Positions 17,837 through 24,643 are shown, counted from the stretch's first letter. The stretch is 24,643 nucleotides of DNA from an uncultured bacterium (GCA_905215155.1 CAJMPJ010000051.1:1-24643); one strand, 5' to 3'. Numbers and translations are program-made. Notes: generated by a model from the letters alone, not told the origin.

Positions 17837-17865
17837 TTACAAACCAATCAAATACGTGATAGAAT
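17836..17865 (+). promoter_or_regulatory. Promoter of the lysR-type gene
   Basis: TTTACA (17836-17841) and TAGAAT (17860-17865) have an 18-nt spacer, about 28 nt before the start codon. Confidence 0.65.
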
Positions 17866-17893
17866 GTCCTTATATTTATAAGGAGGACTAATA

Positions 17894-18769
17894 ATGGATA
17901 TCAATTTTGAATTGTATAAAGTCTTTTACCACGTAGCGGCTACTTTAAGCTTCTCAGAAGCCTCCAAGCAGCTTTTTATTTCCCAGTCTGCAGTCAGCCA
18001 GTCCATCAAGGTTCTGGAAAAAAAGCTGAATCAGACTCTGTTTATCCGAAGCACAAAAAAAGTCCAACTTACCCCGGAGGGCGAGATTCTTTTAAAACAC
18101 ATTGAACCGGCCATCAACTTAATCCAAAAGGGCGAAAACCAGCTTTTAGAAGCCAATACCTTAAATGGCGGCCAGCTTCGCATCGGTGCCAGCGACACCA
18201 TCTGCCGTTACTATCTGGTTCCCTATTTAAATAAGTTCCACAAGGAATTTCCGAATGTTCATATTAAAGTCACCAACCAGACCTCCATTGAATGTGCCCG
18301 CTTACTGGAAAACGGACAGGTGGACTTTATCATCACCAATTACCCCAACTCCGGTCTTTCCAGCTCGCAGAATGTGCGGGTCATCAACGAATTCGCCGAT
18401 GTTTTTGTTGCCAACGAAGAATATTTCCCGTTAAAGGGGGAGACCGTAAGCCTTCAAAAGCTTCAGACCTATCCCATTCTGATGCTGGACCGGAAAAGCA
18501 CTACCAGCGAGTTCCTGCATCATATGTTCCAGAAGGAGCAGCTGGATCTGGTTCCTGAAATCGAATTGAGCAGCAACGATCTTTTGATCGACTTAGCCCG
18601 CATCGGATTAGGCATTGCCTTCGTCCCGGATTTCTGTATTCCGGAAAATGACAAAGATTTATTCCAGGTGAAGCTGACGGAAACCCTTCCTACCCGCCAG
18701 ATGATCGTGGCCTATAACGAAAGTATTCCCGTTTCCCAGGCCACGAGACAATTTATGGACATGCTTTAA
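17894..18769 (+). CDS. LysR family transcriptional regulator
   Basis: A 291-residue regulator of typical LysR length. The winged helix-turn-helix lies at about residues 4-62 (FSEASKQLFISQSAVSQSIKVLEKKLNQTLF), followed by the linker helix. The periplasmic-binding-protein-like effector domain runs from about 90 (LRIGASDTICRYYLVPYLNKF) to the end. Start: ATG with AAGGAGGA upstream. It is divergent from the sigma-like/histidine-phosphatase operon across a 140-bp region with overlapping promoters and a dyad, so that operon is its most likely target together with its own gene. The effector is unknown. The sequence is closest in feel to the CysL/YwfK-type group, but I would not assign it. Confidence 0.92.
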   Translation: MDINFELYKVFYHVAATLSFSEASKQLFISQSAVSQSIKVLEKKLNQTLFIRSTKKVQLTPEGEILLKHIEPAINLIQKGENQLLEANTLNGGQLRIGASDTICRYYLVPYLNKFHKEFPNVHIKVTNQTSIECARLLENGQVDFIITNYPNSGLSSSQNVRVINEFADVFVANEEYFPLKGETVSLQKLQTYPILMLDRKSTTSEFLHHMFQKEQLDLVPEIELSSNDLLIDLARIGLGIAFVPDFCIPENDKDLFQVKLTETLPTRQMIVAYNESIPVSQATRQFMDML

Positions 18770-18780
18770 AAAATCTCATG

Positions 18781-18812
18781 AGGGAGAGGCTGCAAAATAA
18801 GCAGTACTCCCT
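18781..18812. terminator. Hairpin between convergent lysR and GNAT genes
   Basis: AGGGAG pairs with CTCCCT, and CTGC with GCAG inside. On the minus strand a run of six T follows after a few bases (ATTTTTT), so it better suits the acetyltransferase transcript. On the plus strand the T tract is short. Confidence 0.55.
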
Positions 18813-18813
18813 T

Positions 18814-19329
18814 TCAATCTGTGACGGTGTACGCCATAACCGAATAAGACCATACCTCATTCTGGAACGGAAAATCATCGTCTCCTCTTTTTTCATTCAC
18901 AAAGCCTGCCTTCTCATAGCATCGTATGGCCCCTTTATTTGAATCAAACACATTCAACGTAATCCGCTTCATTCCAAGGATCTCCACACCATAACGGATT
19001 GCCATGGTCACCATCTCATGCCCCAGCCCTTTTCCCCTCTGCTCCGGATCTATTACAATAAATCCAAGGTGGACACTTTCTGCTTCATAATCCACCCGTG
19101 ACATCTGAAAACTTCCCACAGGAACTCCCGAGTCATTCAGCGCAGTAAACCCCCAGGAATATGGATTGTCCTCAAATTTCTCATAATATCCGTTCATCTG
19201 CTCTTCAGTCAGCGGAAAGGAAAAGCTGTCCCTGCACCACATGCGCATCATGCGTTCATTGGTCAGCCAACGTATCACGAATTTCCCATCTCCCTTTTTA
19301 CAGGGCCTTATCCTCAATGTTTCTTTCAT
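18814..19329 (-). CDS. GNAT family N-acetyltransferase
   Basis: A 171-residue acetyl-CoA-dependent transferase of the RimJ/RimL-like group. The acetyl-CoA pyrophosphate loop is QRGKGLGHEMV at about 96-106, preceded by LGFIVIDPE. The C-terminal strand region (NVFDSNKGAIRCYEKAGFV) carries the conserved N/S and CYEKAGF signature. Family members acetylate protein N-termini, polyamines or small molecules; the acceptor cannot be read here. AAGGAG lies 9 nt before the ATG. It follows the helicase gene by 19 nt on the same strand, so it is probably co-transcribed with it. Confidence 0.88.
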   Translation of the reverse strand: MKETLRIRPCKKGDGKFVIRWLTNERMMRMWCRDSFSFPLTEEQMNGYYEKFEDNPYSWGFTALNDSGVPVGSFQMSRVDYEAESVHLGFIVIDPEQRGKGLGHEMVTMAIRYGVEILGMKRITLNVFDSNKGAIRCYEKAGFVNEKRGDDDFPFQNEVWSYSVMAYTVTD

Positions 19330-19348
19330 CTTCCTGTTCTCCTTCCTA

Positions 19349-21712
19349 TTATCTCCCGGACCAGAAGTTTTTCAACACTTCTCTCACACGGTTTAACCGC
19401 ACTTCATAATACCCGTCCCACTCTCTGGGAAACAAAGCCTGATATTCCGGCTTTAAAAACCGTTCGTCAAGAAGGGCGATGACGCCTTCATCCTGAACCG
19501 TCCGTATGACTCTTCCTGCCGCCTGCATGACCTTATTCATGCCTGGATACTGATAGGCATAATCAAACCCTTTCTGTTCCTTCTCATCAAAATAATCTTT
19601 TAAAATATCCTGTTCCGTACAAACCATGGGAAGCCCTGTGCCGACAATGACCGCTCCGATGAGCCGCTCTGCCTTTAAATCAATCCCTTCCGAAAATACA
19701 CCCCCCATAACACAGAGAGCCACAAACGAATCCTCCCGCTCCCCGGAAAACTCCTGGAGAAACTGCTCTCTCTCCTCTTCGTTCATGTGGGAGACCTGGG
19801 ACCGGTAAGCAAACTCCCCATTCTGCCCCATTGACTGGGCCAGCAAGGCTTCTACTTCCCTTAAATATTGGTAAGACGGCAGAAATACCATATAGTTCCC
19901 CTTACGTGCCGAAACGATGGCCCGCAAATAATCCACCACCTTCTGATACTCCCTCCGGTTTCTTCTGGTGTAGCGGCTGCTCACATCCCCAGCTACCATA
20001 AGCAGCCTTTTTCCCTGGTCAAACGGAGACTGGGCATAAACTGCATATTCCTCCGGGTCACCGCTCAGCAATTCTTTATAATAGGAAACCGGAAGAAGGG
20101 TGGCTGAAAAGAACACCGTACTGTTTCCCTTATTCAGACACTCCTTTAAATTGCTGGACGGATTGACACAGAACAGTCGCAGCATAAAACGCCCGTCATG
20201 GCAAAGCTCCGTATAGATCCGGTAGTTTTCATCCAAACGTTCATAGATATTAAGGAAATCACGGAGACGGAAATAGAAATCCAGAACCAGATCCCGGTCC
20301 CCGAATTCCTGATGCGCCTCCATAAACGGTTCCATCTCTCCAAATAAAGACATGATGTTGTTCACAAAGAAACGGATATCTTCCAGTATCCGGAAGCTTT
20401 CGCATTCCCGTTTCATTTCCAGAAGTTCTTTGTTGCACCGGTCAAGCAGTCTGGCTATTTTATGGTCCATGGGCTTGATAATCTTTTTAATAAGAAGAAA
20501 GTCCTCTTTATAGACGGCTGCACTGTACATTTCCCTTGCCCTTGGCACCAGATTGTGGGCCTCATCTACAAGAAATAGATACTCCCCGCTGACCCCTTCG
20601 GAAAAATACCGTTTCAGCCGGATATTGGGATCGAACACGTAGTTATAATCACAGATGATGGAGTCCACCCAGTTGCTGATATCCAGGCAGAACTCAAAGG
20701 GGCACACGTGATACTTTTTGGCGTATTGAAGCACCACTTCCCGATTGATGCCGGTTTCCTGATGAATGATGTCATAAACCGCCTCCCCCACCCGGTCAAA
20801 ATGTCCTTTTGCATAGGGACAGGCATCGGGATTGCACTCCGGGGCATCCAAAAAGCAAAGCTTTTCCTTGGCAGTAATGGTCACCGTATTTAAATAAAGT
20901 CCCTGACCTCTCAGGATCGAAAAAGATTCTTCGGCAACACTTCTTGTAATGGTCTTTGCCGTTAAATAAAACAGCTTATCCCCCAGCCCTTCCCCCATAG
21001 CTCTTACCGCCGGATAAATGGTGGAAAGGGTTTTTCCGACACCGGTGGGTGCCTGGATATACAAATTTCTTTTTCTTGAAATACTGCGGTATACTGCTGC
21101 TACCAGTTCCTTCTGACCGGACCGGTAGGGATAGGGAAATGGAAGCTCCCGTATGGATTCGTCTCTCCTTACTCCATGAATGTATAAATACCTGGCCCAT
21201 TTCATATATTCATGGATCAGCCCCTGAAACCATTCCTCCAGTTCCTCAAAGGTTTTTTCCACCTGAAAGCGTCGGATCTCCTCGGTTTCCAAGTTGCAGT
21301 ACGTCATCTGCATGACAGCCCCGGAAAGCTTATGGTCAAAGCAGTAAAAATACCCGTAGCACATTGCCTGGGCCAGATGAACGGGAATTGGTTCCTCCAG
21401 ATACGATAAATCCATATACATTCCCTTGATCTCATCAATGGTAACGCCTTCCGGATGGTCGATGATTCCATCCGCCCTTCCTTCTACCAGAATCTGAAAC
21501 TGATCTTCTGACACCCTATGTTTTAAAGACACCTCCGGGCGGTAATCGGGCCCCATTCGGCGCTGAATCTTCCTGTGTATCCTGCTCCCCTCCTGCATGG
21601 CTGTCTTTTCTGCTGCGGAGGTTCTCCGATTGTCGATATCGCCGGTACGCAGTACAAACTCAACCAGATTTCTTACTGATATTTTTATGATTTTCTTTTC
21701 TGAGTCTCCCAT
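19349..21712 (-). CDS. PD-(D/E)XK nuclease fused to a DinG/XPD-type iron-sulfur helicase
   Basis: A 787-residue DNA-processing protein. Residues 1 to about 180 look like a Cas4/RecB-type nuclease: EGSRIH (41-46), Asp81 in EGRADGIID, the Glu94-X-Lys96 pair in TIDEIKG, and QAMCY (115-119) as the QXXXY motif. The helicase follows: Q-motif-like PYRSGQ (196-200), Walker A APTGVGKT (221-228), an iron-sulfur cysteine set (Cys286, 293, 298 and 337 or 342) and the DEAH box (383-386). Motifs V/VI are in GGVFSEGIDLKAERLIG and QAAGRVIRT. The cysteines and DEAH box mark the XPD/DinG superfamily 2 helicases, which unwind 5' to 3'. Start: ATG with AAGGAGGA upstream. A DNA repair role is likely. All key residues on both halves appear intact. 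Its operon partner is the GNAT gene. Confidence 0.9.
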   Translation of the reverse strand: MGDSEKKIIKISVRNLVEFVLRTGDIDNRRTSAAEKTAMQEGSRIHRKIQRRMGPDYRPEVSLKHRVSEDQFQILVEGRADGIIDHPEGVTIDEIKGMYMDLSYLEEPIPVHLAQAMCYGYFYCFDHKLSGAVMQMTYCNLETEEIRRFQVEKTFEELEEWFQGLIHEYMKWARYLYIHGVRRDESIRELPFPYPYRSGQKELVAAVYRSISRKRNLYIQAPTGVGKTLSTIYPAVRAMGEGLGDKLFYLTAKTITRSVAEESFSILRGQGLYLNTVTITAKEKLCFLDAPECNPDACPYAKGHFDRVGEAVYDIIHQETGINREVVLQYAKKYHVCPFEFCLDISNWVDSIICDYNYVFDPNIRLKRYFSEGVSGEYLFLVDEAHNLVPRAREMYSAAVYKEDFLLIKKIIKPMDHKIARLLDRCNKELLEMKRECESFRILEDIRFFVNNIMSLFGEMEPFMEAHQEFGDRDLVLDFYFRLRDFLNIYERLDENYRIYTELCHDGRFMLRLFCVNPSSNLKECLNKGNSTVFFSATLLPVSYYKELLSGDPEEYAVYAQSPFDQGKRLLMVAGDVSSRYTRRNRREYQKVVDYLRAIVSARKGNYMVFLPSYQYLREVEALLAQSMGQNGEFAYRSQVSHMNEEEREQFLQEFSGEREDSFVALCVMGGVFSEGIDLKAERLIGAVIVGTGLPMVCTEQDILKDYFDEKEQKGFDYAYQYPGMNKVMQAAGRVIRTVQDEGVIALLDERFLKPEYQALFPREWDGYYEVRLNRVREVLKNFWSGR

Positions 21713-21762
21713 TCCGGCTTTTCCTCCTTCTGCCTCCCTTTTTTCCTGACAATTCTCAAACT

Positions 21763-21799
21763 AAAAAAGGAAACTGTACGCCATATGGCTTACAATTCC
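21763..21799 (-). terminator. Terminator after the Crh-like gene
   Basis: On the minus strand GGAA, TGTA and GCC pair with GGC, TACA and TTCC around an ATAT loop, followed by six T (21763-21768). Confidence 0.75.
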
Positions 21800-21819
21800 C
21801 TCTCTTTCGTTACGCTTAT

Positions 21820-22062
21820 TTACGCTGCGGAAGTGTTCTCCGGGGCTTTCTTTTGAAGAAATGCTTCAAAATCCGCATCTTCCCCATGAAGCTCCACAGT
21901 CAATACCTGTGTTAAATCCAGACTTAAAACTCCTAAAATAGACTTTGCGTCAATGGTTACTCTATTGTAATATACGTCTATGTCGAATTCACATTTTCCG
22001 GCAGCAGCAACAAACTCTTTTGCCTCAGCAACAGTGGGCAGCATGATCTTAAACTGTTTCAT
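21820..22062 (-). CDS. HPr-like protein without the active-site histidine (Crh-like)
   Basis: An 80-residue HPr-fold protein. It begins FKIMLPT, as in HPr, but the GLHARP segment that carries the phosphotransfer His15 is missing, and VAEAKEFV follows directly. The segment around the regulatory serine is kept: KSILGVLSL, with Ser41 in the place of HPr Ser46. This combination is that of B. subtilis Crh, which HPr kinase phosphorylates so that it can assist CcpA in catabolite control but not sugar uptake. A similar role is inferred; there is no ptsK or ccpA nearby. The C-terminus (APENTSAA) is a short disordered tail. Start: ATG with AAAGGAG upstream and a strong promoter at 22103-22131. Many Clostridia carry such paralogues, often annotated simply as HPr. 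Confidence 0.8.
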   Translation of the reverse strand: MKQFKIMLPTVAEAKEFVAAAGKCEFDIDVYYNRVTIDAKSILGVLSLDLTQVLTVELHGEDADFEAFLQKKAPENTSAA

Positions 22063-22102
22063 AATTAAAACTCCTTTATTATAAACAAATAGTCATCAAA
22101 TA

Positions 22103-22131
22103 CTTATATCATGATTGACACGATTTGTCAA
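22103..22131 (-). promoter_or_regulatory. Promoter of the Crh-like gene, with a dyad over the -35 box
   Basis: TTGACA (22126-22131) and TATAAG (22103-22108) have a 17-nt spacer. The -35 box is one arm of the dyad TTGACA-N5-TGTCAA (22115-22131). Confidence 0.75.
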
Positions 22132-22368
22132 ATTATGCGGACCCTCCGGGAATATTTTCTTTTTTTGTGCCTATCATGCAGTTTAAAATCCACTGTTTTG
22201 GAATATCTATCCATTATTTTGCTGAGATTTATTTTCATTGGGGAATTATTGTCAATGATACTTTTTATCAGGTCCGATGCAATTAATTCATCTTGTTTTT
22301 TCATAATTTTACCACAATCAGACACGCTTTAACAGTAGAATCTATTTTTTATTTTTTTCAAAAAATGG
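22132..22368. other. AT-rich stretch without a convincing gene
   Basis: Part of the 373-bp gap between the Crh-like gene and tRNA-Trp. Overlapping frames on both strands are open for 60-73 codons, including a lysine-rich one on the minus strand ending at 22128. None has a ribosome-binding site or recognisable motif, so none is called. Confidence 0.5.
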
Positions 22369-22397
22369 TTGCAATTTAAAAACTTCTATGCTATACT
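22369..22397 (+). promoter_or_regulatory. Promoter of tRNA-Trp
   Basis: TTGCAA (22369-22374) and TATACT (22392-22397) are separated by 17 nt, about 38 nt before the mature tRNA. Confidence 0.75.
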
Positions 22398-22435
22398 TTC
22401 TAGGTGCTCGCGTAAGGGTACATAAATACTGCCAT

Positions 22436-22506
22436 AGGGGAATAGTTCAATGGTAGAGCAACGGTCTCCAAAACCGTAAATGGGGGTTCGAGCCCCTCTT
22501 CCCCTG
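22436..22506 (+). tRNA. tRNA-Trp (anticodon CCA)
   Basis: The 71-nt cloverleaf has acceptor AGGGGAA/TTCCCCT, a D arm with AGTTCAATGGTAGAGCA, anticodon stem ACGGT/ACCGT around loop CTCCAAA (anticodon CCA), and T arm GGGGGTTCGAGCCCCTC. The discriminator base is G, as expected for bacterial tRNA-Trp. The 3' CCA is not encoded. No duplicated 3' end suggesting an integrated element was found in the window. Confidence 0.97.
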
Positions 22507-22524
22507 TTTTCATTATCTCAAATT

Positions 22525-22560
22525 CTTGATAAAGTCAAGGTTTTGGGATTTTTTGTTTTT
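22525..22560 (+). terminator. Weak terminator after tRNA-Trp
   Basis: The short hairpin CTTGA-TAAAG-TCAAG is followed by T-rich DNA (TTTTGGGATTTTTTG). Confidence 0.4.
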
Positions 22561-22607
22561 CAGGCTCTTTCTCCATCATTGAGGGGGAATACTTCGTTTT
22601 AATGGCA

Positions 22608-22634
22608 ACAATGCCAATCCGTTTTCATAGTATA
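22608..22634 (+). promoter_or_regulatory. Candidate sigma-K promoter of the DUF4397 gene
   Basis: AC (22608-22609) is followed after 16 nt by CATAGTATA (22626-22634), matching AC, 16-17 nt, CATANNNTA. It would start transcription about 20 nt before the ATG, leaving just enough room for the AAGG site. Confidence 0.45.
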
Positions 22635-22660
22635 TATCAAAAGTCTTAAGGTTAAAAACG

Positions 22661-23320
22661 ATGTATATGTATACCCATCAAGGCAACTCTTACTTTTCCA
22701 TGCAGCAGACATATCAGATGTCTTTCATACGAATTCTTCACGCTTCTCCTGATGCTCCCGCGGTGGACATTTATGCAAATAACAATCTCATTGCAGAAGG
22801 ACTTTCCTATAAACAAATGACCAATTACCTTCCACTCGTACCTGGGAATTATCAGATACAGGTGTTTCCGGAAGGAAATCAGATGAACGCTGTCATAGAT
22901 ACAAATATAACCATTCCTCCGGACAGCGCATTTACGGTAGCAGCTGCAGGCGAATTAGCAGATATAAGTTTAATGCCTATTCCTGAAATATTTACACCTA
23001 ATATGCCAATGGGAATGGGAAATTATTCCTATGTACGGTTTGTACATTTGTCCCCAAACGCTCCTTCCGTAGACATCACACTTCCAGACGGAACCGTACT
23101 CTTTGAAGATGTTTCCTATACACAATTTACTGACTACATTGGCGTCACTCCGGGAACCTATACCCTTCAAGTCAGACCGGCGGGAAGCAATCAGGTTGTA
23201 TTGACCATACCAGACCTGTATCTGATGCCCGGCGCAATTTATAGTGTCTTTGCGGTTGGCCTTGTTGGAGAAACGCCGCCATTAGAAGCGATTGTTGCTG
23301 TAGATGGGGAGTATCAATAA
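22661..23320 (+). CDS. Protein with two DUF4397-like domains
   Basis: A 219-residue protein made of two related beta-rich units, about 21-110 (SFIRILHASPDAPAVDIYAN) and 122-216 (SYVRFVHLSPNAPSVDITLP). Each has the DUF4397 pattern R-x-x-H-x-SP-x-AP-x-VDI, then Y-x-x-x-T-x-Y, then PG-x-Y-x-L/IQV. The two are joined by a Pro/Met-rich linker (FTPNMPMGMGNY). DUF4397 proteins are often secreted or surface proteins, but no signal peptide is seen, and the first 20 residues are polar and Tyr/Gln-rich. Together with the sigma-K-like promoter this suggests a spore-coat or exosporium protein; that is an inference. AAGG lies 9 nt upstream of the ATG; the Met two codons in would also do. It is monocistronic. 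Confidence 0.85.
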   Translation: MYMYTHQGNSYFSMQQTYQMSFIRILHASPDAPAVDIYANNNLIAEGLSYKQMTNYLPLVPGNYQIQVFPEGNQMNAVIDTNITIPPDSAFTVAAAGELADISLMPIPEIFTPNMPMGMGNYSYVRFVHLSPNAPSVDITLPDGTVLFEDVSYTQFTDYIGVTPGTYTLQVRPAGSNQVVLTIPDLYLMPGAIYSVFAVGLVGETPPLEAIVAVDGEYQ

Positions 23321-23420
23321 TGAAACATTGAAAAGAAAATATTTATTATCTCTGTTTTGAATATTATTTAGAAAAAACAAAATAATATATAATATCCTAT
23401 AAAATGGACTGAAGTGTTAG

Positions 23421-23696
23421 GAAGCTGAGGCAGCTCTCAATCAATTAAAGTCTGAAATTGCCAATGAAACTGGAATCCCTGTAAAGAATAACGATTACAG
23501 AGGAATGACTTTGAACCAATACGGTTATATGGTTAATAAAATGATTAAAGAGCAGAAAAAACAGACGATAGCAAACATAAGGTTAAAAGAGGATTTCGAT
23601 GGAAAAATTTACAAGTGGTGCGGAATTACCGGTAGGCTTTGGTCTGGCATTGGAACAATATCATGCATTGGACTATTTTTTCTCCTTACCAACTGA
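23421..23696 (+). pseudogene. Decayed alpha/beta-type small acid-soluble spore protein
   Basis: After a TAG at 23418-23420 the frame reads EAEAALNQLKSEIANETGIPV, then NQYGYMVNKMIKEQKKQ. This follows the SASP pattern, including the SEIANE stretch corresponding to the germination-protease site (usually EIAxE) and the V-x-K-MI end. There is no start codon in frame before the conserved part. Dropping one T near 23426 would join it to an upstream VLGS reading, so a frameshift is likely. The frame also lacks the usual stop and runs on for about 45 codons into the next gene. If intact it would coat spore DNA. Resemblance was judged by eye; the loss of the double-glycine motif weakens it. Confidence 0.5.
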
Positions 23697-23796
23697 AACC
23701 AAACAGCAGATCATTGACCATGTCCATACCATAAAGTCAAAAAATGAGATGCTGGAATACGTGGAATCAACGATAGCCACAAACAGAAAAGATTAA
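23599..23796 (+). CDS. Small protein of unknown function (65 residues)
   Basis: A 65-residue acidic, soluble protein beginning MEKFTSGAELPVGFGLAL, with a central helix (QYHALDYFFSLPTETKQQIIDHV) and the ending HTIKSKNEMLEYVEST. I recall similar short proteins of this pattern (LPxGFGxAL, then FxSLPEExQQxII) in Lachnospiraceae genomes, without a known function. AGAGGA stands 5 nt before the ATG. It overlaps the tail of the SASP-like remnant in another frame, and a strong terminator follows. It is probably intact. Confidence 0.7.
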   Translation: MEKFTSGAELPVGFGLALEQYHALDYFFSLPTETKQQIIDHVHTIKSKNEMLEYVESTIATNRKD

Positions 23797-23820
23797 GGGG
23801 CTGTAAAATAAGTCCTTAAA

Positions 23821-23871
23821 GAATCGCCAGTTCCGGCAAATGCCGGTTCTGGTGATTTTTCGTTTTTTTAT
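23821..23871 (+). terminator. Strong terminator hairpin
   Basis: AATCGCCAG-TCCGGCA pairs with TGCCGG-CTGG-GATT around a 2-nt loop, followed by a T-rich run. It closes the 65-residue gene and lies within the IS end. Confidence 0.85.
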
Positions 23872-23947
23872 CTACTTTTTATGATAATGATTGATTTTTT
23901 CAAAAAAAGCGTACGCTTAATAAAGCTATGAATATAGTTCTTGGATT

Positions 23948-24508
23948 TTAAGCAACCGACTTGTTTCTCTGCTTTTTATTATGATATTTATAAAGATTAA
24001 ACCCACAAGAAATCAGTGTGAGTTCAAGAATTGCGTTTTTCTCACCTCTTCGAAATAATCTTTTGTAGGACTTATCCCATTTTAAAATTCCAAATGTCCC
24101 TTCTGCCTGAATACTACGATTCATTCGAATGGTTCTGTTTTTGCTTGCCTTAGGACAACAATCGTTTTTTAATTGGCAGCCTTCACACGATTCACATTCA
24201 TAGAGTTCTTCGGTTCTGCCATATTTGTTTTAATAGAAAGCATCATACTCCACCTCTATCACCTGTTCCGATTTGCGTGAGGTTTTTGTGAGATAGTGGA
24301 GTGATCGGGGACCCGCTCATCCAAATCTAATCCGAAATCCAATCAATAAGTATTTCACTTAGATAACTGGATCAATACTAGGACGTCCGTTATTATGGCA
24401 GTAAAACTCTTTTGTTTCCTCATAGATAAATGAGAAAACGATCAATTGCTCTAACTTTCGCAGGAAATGATTTTCCGGCACAAGATCTTCTATCGTAAGC
24501 ATGTGAAA
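23948..24508 (-). pseudogene. IS1182-family transposase, internally deleted
   Basis: The N-terminal fragment from 24502 (MLTIEDLVPENHFLRK, then GRPSIDPVI) ends at a TAA (24359-24361). Between 24360 and 24230 further pieces are readable in other frames, including LDLDERVPDHSTISQ, which normally lies about 60 residues further on in the protein. The C-terminal fragment is 23948-24229: the cysteine cluster CESCEGCQLKNDCC, then EGTFGILKWDKSYKRLFRRG, around the final catalytic Glu region. Roughly the central 250 or more residues with the first two catalytic acids are lost. The reading is in phase at both ends but broken by several stops. The order of pieces shows deletion and not rearrangement. Confidence 0.8.
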
Positions 24509-24513
24509 TTTCC

Positions 24514-24643
24514 CGGCATGGTGGTAAGTTCGTCCATTGTCATAAGCTCTTTGCCAAGCCGCTGCATATTCTGTCCATAGCTTTCCGACTGGCTCCGTGT
24601 TCGGCTTTCCGTCTGCATGGAAATGGTTTCTTTCCCCAAAACC
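24514..24643 (-). pseudogene. C-terminal fragment of a VirD4/TraG-type coupling protein
   Basis: From 24642 the minus strand reads VLGKETISMQTESR, then ESYGQNMQRLGKELMTMDEL, then TTMPGN. This matches the end of the ATPase core of CD1115-type VirD4/TraG proteins of clostridial conjugative elements (GKExI..., SYGxNxQxxGKELMTxDE). The usual continuation (GGKCILQxRG) is absent: after Pro-Gly-Asn the frame runs into the transposase DNA and stops at 24490-24492. The 5' part lies beyond the window, so whether the remaining gene is complete there is unknown. Confidence 0.65.

Larger units (their letters stand above)
23797..24513 (-). mobile_element. Truncated IS1182-type insertion sequence
   Basis: The left end GGGGCTGTAAAATAAGTCC (23797-23815) resembles IS1182-family terminal repeats and abuts the stop of the 65-residue gene. 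The transposase remnant reads towards it. The opposite terminal repeat is missing: the element ends inside the transposase N-terminus, joined to a conjugation-gene fragment. No mobility is expected. Confidence 0.7.

Noticed and set aside
22128..22325. 65-codon lysine-rich frame on the minus strand
   Set aside because: No ribosome-binding site, no recognised family, and an equally long open frame on the other strand in AT-rich DNA.
22436..22506. tRNA-Trp as an integration site for the mobile remnant on its right
   Set aside because: No duplicate of the tRNA 3' end was seen and no integrase is present; the IS scar begins 1.3 kb away.

Overview
The window looks like a chromosomal segment of a spore-forming, low-to-mid-GC Firmicute, most likely a Lachnospiraceae (Clostridium cluster XIVa / Lacrimispora-like) species. 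This is inferred from strong AGGAGG-type ribosome-binding sites, a single-chain 1249-residue PurL, a spore-type collagen-like protein, a probable remnant of a small acid-soluble spore protein, and an HPr-like protein that keeps the regulatory serine. No database search was possible, so names rest on motifs and family memory.

Layout. 1-641 (minus) is the start of a collagen-like protein, cut by the window edge, with a sigma-K-like promoter upstream. 1021-5426 (minus) is a four-gene sugar operon: xylulokinase, transaldolase, a DUF4867 cupin-like protein and an L-fucose/L-arabinose-isomerase-like protein. A 28-bp dyad lies in the shared upstream region. Divergent from it (plus) are a multi-spanning permease and an asparagine synthetase (5637-8881), closed by a clear terminator. 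Then come a MerR/BmrR-like regulator (plus), a 98-bp imperfect inverted repeat, a KimA-like APC potassium importer (minus) and purL (minus) with a perfect 16-bp inverted repeat over its promoter.

16203-18769 holds a small unknown gene (plus), a histidine phosphatase and a sigma-like protein lacking region 4 (both minus, one operon), and a divergent LysR regulator sharing a dyad operator with that operon. 18814-21712 (minus) is a nuclease-helicase fusion (PD-(D/E)XK plus DinG/XPD-type) followed by a GNAT acetyltransferase. 21820-22062 is a Crh-like HPr paralogue without the active-site histidine. A tRNA-Trp follows at 22436.

The right end has a double-DUF4397 protein with a sigma-K-like promoter, a decayed SASP-like gene overlapping a 65-residue conserved-looking protein, and a mobile-element scar. 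In the scar, an internally deleted IS1182-type transposase is fused to the tail of a VirD4/TraG-type conjugation coupling protein.

I see no CRISPR array, no rRNA and no convincing riboswitch. Most of the window is housekeeping or metabolic. The less ordinary points are the reversed domain order of the collagen-like protein, the two candidate sigma-K promoters, the sugar operon of unknown substrate, the sigma-like protein, the nuclease-helicase fusion, the Crh-like protein, the structured inverted repeats and the IS/conjugation chimera.
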